From Halioglobus maricola (GTDB lineage Bacteria > Pseudomonadota > Gammaproteobacteria > Pseudomonadales > Halieaceae): a stretch of DNA of 64,000 bases. The translations under genes and the position numbers were made by a program. The stretch covers positions 2,742,501-2,806,500 of the forward strand of contig NZ_CP036422.1 in the NCBI RefSeq assembly GCF_009388985.1. Reading direction: 5' to 3'. Positions 60,659 to 64,000 of this stretch are shown piece by piece. The notes below the pieces were generated by a model. The model had not been told where the DNA came from. It ran no database searches and worked only from the letters and a program-made list of their open reading frames with translations. Position 1 is the stretch's first letter; each line of letters begins with the position of its first letter.

Positions 60659-60879
60659 TTGCCTCGTACGCCATCCCGAACCTCTTCCTGCTTGCACTCG
60701 CGCTTGTCCTGCCCTACCACACCTTCTTCACGCCGGCAGTCCCGACGATCATGTCGTTCGTCAGCTCGGCCGCGCTCCTGGCGGCGGTCCTGGCGGTCGT
60801 CGGGGCCTGCGTAACTCACAGCAGGCACCAGGCTAAAGGCGAGAAAAATGGCAGTAAAAATAACAGCGAACTTCTTCAT
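60631..60879 (-). CDS. Small secreted Arg/Asp-rich protein
   Basis: An 82-residue protein: signal peptide ending SYA, then a highly charged mature part rich in Arg, Asp and Glu with three Cys. Such composition suggests a disordered periplasmic protein. The ATG follows GGGAGACTTACC. It is divergent from a LysR gene (145-bp gap) and overlaps the AraC gene end. No family recognised. Confidence 0.65.
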   Translation of the reverse strand: MKKFAVIFTAIFLAFSLVPAVSYAGPDDRQDRRQERGRADERHDRRDCRREEGVVGQDKRECKQEEVRDGVRGNQGERFDDE

Positions 60880-61024
60880 GGTAAGTCTCCCTAAGAGTGT
60901 TGTTTGTATGCCGGCCGGTTTGCTGCTGAGCTCCCCGAGCCGATGAGACTATCCTAGCCAGACTTGACGAATTAACATACTGACTTAAAGTAATCTTATT
61001 AATTCGAAAAGTGACTTGAATCGC

Positions 61025-61945
61025 ATGGCAATCAATCTGGAACGCGTCGACCTGAAAATGCTCCGGGTACTTTCGGTCCTGGCGCAAACCCGCAACACCT
61101 ATCGGGCCGCCGAACAGCTGCATCTATCCCAGTCTGCTGTCAGCCGCGCGCTGAGCAGGCTGCGAGATATTCTTGACGACCCTCTGTTCATTCGCACCGC
61201 AGGGGGCCTGGAACCCACTGCTTTGACCGAGCGAGTGGTCGCACGCCTGCCCGAGCTGTTTGAATTACTCGAGGGTGTCGTGGAAGGGAACGACACATTC
61301 GACCCCTTGGCAATGAGCGGAGAGATGCGCATCGCCCTGGGTAGCCCTGCCCTGCGGAGCTGGGGCCGTGTTTTGACAACGCATCTCGCACAAGCGGCTC
61401 CCAACGTCACATGGTCTCTGGAAACATGGCGGGCCAGTACCTCCGGGGAGATTCTCGAAGGCGGGGTTGCACTAGGCGTCCACTTCGGAAGCAGTAAATG
61501 GCCCCAGGCCCTCTACCAGCAGCGCCTGGGCAGAGATGAATACACCCTGATGGTACGAACCGATCATCCTGCAGGAAGGCGAAGGCCGACGATGAAGGTC
61601 TTTGAGCGCTATCCCCTGATTTCACTGTTGCTGCCTGACTGGAACGACCACGAGAATCTGCTCGAGTCTACCTTGCGCAGCCTCGACCTTATGCCCAAGG
61701 TGGCGCTACGCACGGATAATTTCACGCTGGCGCTGGATAGGTTGAGGCACACCGACGAATTGATGGCAGGTACGATGGCCGTTGTGCAGCAGGAAAGTGA
61801 CATAAAAGCCGTGCCGTACCCCGCTGAGATTCCGCTGCCAGATGCCGAGGTAGTTGCCTGCTATCCTCGCCGCCTTCGGAACAGTGCGCGACAGCGCTGG
61901 CTGGTAGCGCTGGTGGCGGAGGTCATTACTCCGCACCTCAACTGA
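61025..61945 (+). CDS. LysR-family transcriptional regulator
   Basis: A 306-residue LysR protein, HTH NTYRAAEQLHLSQSAVSRALSRLRD and a C-terminal effector domain. The ATG at 61025 is preferred to TTG 61016. A possible promoter TTGACG-N17-TAAAGT starts at 60963. It may control the divergent small gene or the DUF1254-like gene downstream; neither is proven. Confidence 0.9.
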   Translation: MAINLERVDLKMLRVLSVLAQTRNTYRAAEQLHLSQSAVSRALSRLRDILDDPLFIRTAGGLEPTALTERVVARLPELFELLEGVVEGNDTFDPLAMSGEMRIALGSPALRSWGRVLTTHLAQAAPNVTWSLETWRASTSGEILEGGVALGVHFGSSKWPQALYQQRLGRDEYTLMVRTDHPAGRRRPTMKVFERYPLISLLLPDWNDHENLLESTLRSLDLMPKVALRTDNFTLALDRLRHTDELMAGTMAVVQQESDIKAVPYPAEIPLPDAEVVACYPRRLRNSARQRWLVALVAEVITPHLN

Positions 61946-61970
61946 GGCAAAAAAAACGCGACACAGCAGC

Positions 61971-61987
61971 AAGTCGAATTTCGACTT
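61971..61987. promoter_or_regulatory. 17-bp palindrome upstream of the DUF1254-like gene
   Basis: AAGTCGAA-T-TTCGACTT, a perfect 8-bp inverted repeat about 130 nt upstream of the ATG at 62117. It is a candidate operator in the 171-bp gap after the LysR gene. Confidence 0.45.
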
Positions 61988-62054
61988 ATAAAAATCACCG
62001 AAAGTCACTATCACTCAATAGGGTTTCCGCCTAGAGTGACCACATCTTGTAGGG

Positions 62055-62085
62055 AAAGGCTTCGAAAGGCTTCGAAAGGCTTTCG
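62055..62085 (+). repeat. Threefold 10-bp tandem repeat in the leader
   Basis: AAAGGCTTCG occurs twice in exact tandem (62055-62064, 62065-62074) and a third time with one extra T (62075-62085). It lies 32 nt upstream of the DUF1254-like ATG, probably in the 5' leader. Confidence 0.85.
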
Positions 62086-62116
62086 AATATCTCACTGGCG
62101 AAAAGGAAACGTCACC

Positions 62117-63139
62117 ATGAAGACTAACGCATATCCAGCATCACTGATCTCAGCCGCCATAGTAGCGGCAAGCATGGCACTTGCCGGAGCTGCTCATGCC
62201 GGGACTGACACTATTGCTATCAACGAGCAGAATTTCTCCCAGGCGGAAACTGCAAAGAACTTCCGCAACTGGGCTGCCCGCGGAGCCAACAAAGGCATTT
62301 CTCATATGGACAGGCTGCCCCCTCGCGGCGACAAGGCACCCACCATCCAGATGAACGACGACACTCTTTATTCTGTTGTCATCACCGAGGTTGATGACAA
62401 GGGCCAGGTGACATTCACCATTCCAGAGACTGACGTCTATATGGCGGTGCAGGTGGTCAATGAGGGTGGGCATGGACAACACTACATTGTAGAGGACGGC
62501 ACTCATACGGTCAGCGTCGATTCAAAGCACGCATTCCTGATCTACCGCTCTGGCACCGAACAAGGTCTCGAGGTCGCCAGGGCTGCACAGCAGCTGATCC
62601 CCGACGATAGCTTTATTTTCGGCACCTACGAGGTGAAACCCTACGACTACGATGAAGTTCAGCAGTGGGTAGAGAAGTATCGCGCAGAAACACGTGACTA
62701 CGTGCTCGAATACACTTTCCCCAGCAGCGCGGCTGACATCACCGACTTGCATCAGTGGAACCTGGAAAACGCCAATGGCTGGGGCGGTGCCTCTCCGGTC
62801 GCCAATGTCGCCAACAAGTACACCAACTCGCTGTTCATGGATGGTGAAACTTGCTACCAGACCACATTTGCAGACCCCAAGTCGCGCTACTTTACCTCGG
62901 TCACTCCTTACGATACCGGACGCTACCTGATGGAAGGCGTGAAAAATGTTAACTCGCATACCTGGCAGAAAAACCAGGATGGATCGATCACTGTCTCGTT
63001 TAACTGCGGTGACGACGCTCCCAACAACATAGACACCAAAGGTGAGCGGTTCTCCTTCACCATGCGCTACTACGGCGTTAGCCAGGACGTCATCGACGGT
63101 AAGATTGCGCCCACCCGAAATGTGGTCAAGGGCAGCTAG
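62117..63139 (+). CDS. DUF1254/DUF1214-like secreted protein
   Basis: A 340-residue exported protein: signal peptide ending AAHA, then a domain with NDDTLYSVVITEVDDKG and a C-terminal part with DRYSVTPYDTG-like and YGVSQDV sequences, as in the DUF1254/DUF1214 family. Family function is unknown. The ATG at 62117 follows AAAAGGAAAC. It lies downstream of a LysR gene on the same strand. Confidence 0.72.
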   Translation: MKTNAYPASLISAAIVAASMALAGAAHAGTDTIAINEQNFSQAETAKNFRNWAARGANKGISHMDRLPPRGDKAPTIQMNDDTLYSVVITEVDDKGQVTFTIPETDVYMAVQVVNEGGHGQHYIVEDGTHTVSVDSKHAFLIYRSGTEQGLEVARAAQQLIPDDSFIFGTYEVKPYDYDEVQQWVEKYRAETRDYVLEYTFPSSAADITDLHQWNLENANGWGGASPVANVANKYTNSLFMDGETCYQTTFADPKSRYFTSVTPYDTGRYLMEGVKNVNSHTWQKNQDGSITVSFNCGDDAPNNIDTKGERFSFTMRYYGVSQDVIDGKIAPTRNVVKGS

Positions 63140-63164
63140 AGAACAGGAGAGGAACCGCTGAGAC

Positions 63165-63473
63165 TCAGCGGTGTTCCGGAGCAATATGCTTGGTCGCCGC
63201 TGAAAACCTTTTGATCTCTTCCTGCGAATAACGTGTATTTACCCGGTTTTCAGATGGCGGTTGATACTCGAGACTAACGCCAGGACGCCGTGCAGTTTTA
63301 GGCCGCACTGGTCGAGTGGAAAAGCCACCTGCGCAGTTGGGGCAGACATTATCGAGAACTTCATCAACGCATTGTCGACAGAACGTGCACTCATAGGTGC
63401 AGATCATGGCCTCGACGGAGTCCGGAGGCAGATCTTTATCGCAGCACTCGCAGTTGGGCCTGAGCTCTAACAC
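63165..63473 (-). CDS. DUF1272 family zinc-binding protein
   Basis: A 102-residue protein starting MLELRPNCECCDKDLPPDS, with eight cysteines in CxxC pairs (CECC, CTYECTFC, CxxC, CPNC) that could bind two zinc ions. This matches the DUF1272 family. The C-terminal half is basic and probably flexible. Function unknown. It follows the ferric-reductase-like gene with an 8-nt gap. Confidence 0.85.
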   Translation of the reverse strand: MLELRPNCECCDKDLPPDSVEAMICTYECTFCRQCVDEVLDNVCPNCAGGFSTRPVRPKTARRPGVSLEYQPPSENRVNTRYSQEEIKRFSAATKHIAPEHR

Positions 63474-63481
63474 AATACCGC

Positions 63482-64000
63482 CTACTCCCTTCCCAACAGA
63501 TTCAATGAGTAACCCACGGCGAAAAACGCGAAGGCGACGAGGCTAATAGGGGGCAGTCCACCTTGCCAGCCAGCAGGTTTGAGCCAGCCTTCATACCCCA
63601 TAAACACCAGATGAAGACCACCCAGAAGCAACGCAAAAATCAGAAAACGACGCGAAGTAATGAATTCGATGAAAATGGCATCCTCGCTAAGTTTGGTTTG
63701 GAAACTCAGGTTGTAGGCCCAAAGCACCACGAAACCAAGAATACCGGCGAGCATACTCAAGCTGGCTACCGCCGTGAGAGTCCCATCCGGATTGAAGAAC
63801 TTCCCGTAATAGGACGCAGAAAAGAGCATAAAACTTATCAGCGCATGGATGAGAATCAGCAGGAACCCCGTCATACCGAAGGCTTTTCTTGCCAACAACC
63901 ATTTCCTGGGGACAGGTACACCGAGGTTTTTAGCCGGCCCCAGGGCGAAATTAAACGCCAGTAGGATGAATCCGGCCAGGCAGAGCCCCTTGTTCAGAAT
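63482..64000 (-). CDS. Ferric reductase-like transmembrane protein, 5' end cut
   Basis: The frame runs open to the right edge, so the N-terminus is outside the window; at least 172 residues are visible. Four to five helices carry features of the ferric-reductase/YedZ-like heme membrane domain (ARKAFGMTGFLLILIHALISF with a helix His, then a later helix with GLHLVFMGYEGW). The heme-ligand pairing cannot be checked without the missing part. It lies 8 nt upstream of the DUF1272 gene on the same strand. Confidence 0.65.
   Translation of the reverse strand: MLNKGLCLAGFILLAFNFALGPAKNLGVPVPRKWLLARKAFGMTGFLLILIHALISFMLFSASYYGKFFNPDGTLTAVASLSMLAGILGFVVLWAYNLSFQTKLSEDAIFIEFITSRRFLIFALLLGGLHLVFMGYEGWLKPAGWQGGLPPISLVAFAFFAVGYSLNLLGRE

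Overview
The window is a gene-dense (about 95% coding), GC-rich chromosomal segment of a gammaproteobacterium. The adjacent mutS and fdxA genes, the NadK, LipA and QueD proteins, and the many lipid and alkane catabolic genes (CYP153-type P450, acyl-CoA dehydrogenase, MFE-2-like enzymes, AraC/TetR regulators) suggest a marine heterotroph of the Halieaceae/OM60 kind. That family-level placement is an inference. I see no phage, insertion sequence, CRISPR array or rRNA operon. There are two tRNA genes (Val-UAC, Asp-GUC) in one small operon with a consensus promoter and a terminator.

Region by region. 1-4.2 kb holds housekeeping genes: nadK (cut by the left edge), a DUF1853 protein, a PLP-dependent desulfhydrase/deaminase, a lipoprotein and lipA. 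4.35-7.8 kb is a frdCAB-type succinate:quinone oxidoreductase with the one-subunit di-heme cytochrome b and C-A-B order known from Wolinella, instead of the usual gammaproteobacterial sdhCDAB. An Atm1-type ABC exporter and a LytS/LytR two-component pair follow. 11.6-17.3 kb is a Ser/Thr phospho-signalling block: TonB_C-like protein, transmembrane kinase, PP2C phosphatase, membrane FHA protein and TerB-like protein. 17.4-18.6 kb holds the tRNAs, queD and a 410-bp gene-free, AT-rich stretch between convergent genes that carries DnaA-box-like sites.

18.6-33.6 kb is mostly metabolic: a TetR-controlled GMC oxidoreductase / aldehyde dehydrogenase / LysE exporter set, a hydrolase, a PpiC-HupE pair, a nitroreductase, an FkbM methyltransferase, glycerol kinase, and a divergent aldehyde dehydrogenase / acyl-CoA dehydrogenase pair. 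33.6-40.6 kb carries a PilZ protein, an aminotransferase/AEC-transporter operon with a divergent LysR regulator, a TPR/transglutaminase-like lipoprotein, a YghU-type GST, a retropepsin-like protease and an ion channel. 40.6-48.3 kb holds two catabolic operons on the minus strand: MaoC-SDR-quinone reductase, which resembles a split peroxisomal MFE-2, and an acetoacetate-decarboxylase-like / 3-hydroxyacyl-CoA dehydrogenase / SDR / GPH-transporter set next to a Crp/Fnr regulator.

48.4-54.9 kb carries a Prx5-type peroxiredoxin, an unusual repeat-containing secreted protein rich in Tyr/Trp/Gly, mutS, fdxA and a MobA-like nucleotidyltransferase. 54.9-60.7 kb contains a CYP153-type P450 with its 2Fe-2S ferredoxin and a divergent AraC regulator, two small membrane proteins, and a fatty acid desaturase with a second AraC regulator. 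The right end has a LysR regulator, a DUF1254-like secreted protein, a DUF1272 protein and the start-truncated end of a ferric-reductase-like membrane protein. The most interesting points are the frdCAB operon with a missing E-pathway glutamate, the DnaA-box cluster, a PP2C gene with no canonical start codon, several -10 hexamers placed exactly for leaderless mRNAs, the inverted repeat in front of mutS, and the 49-51 kb repeat protein.
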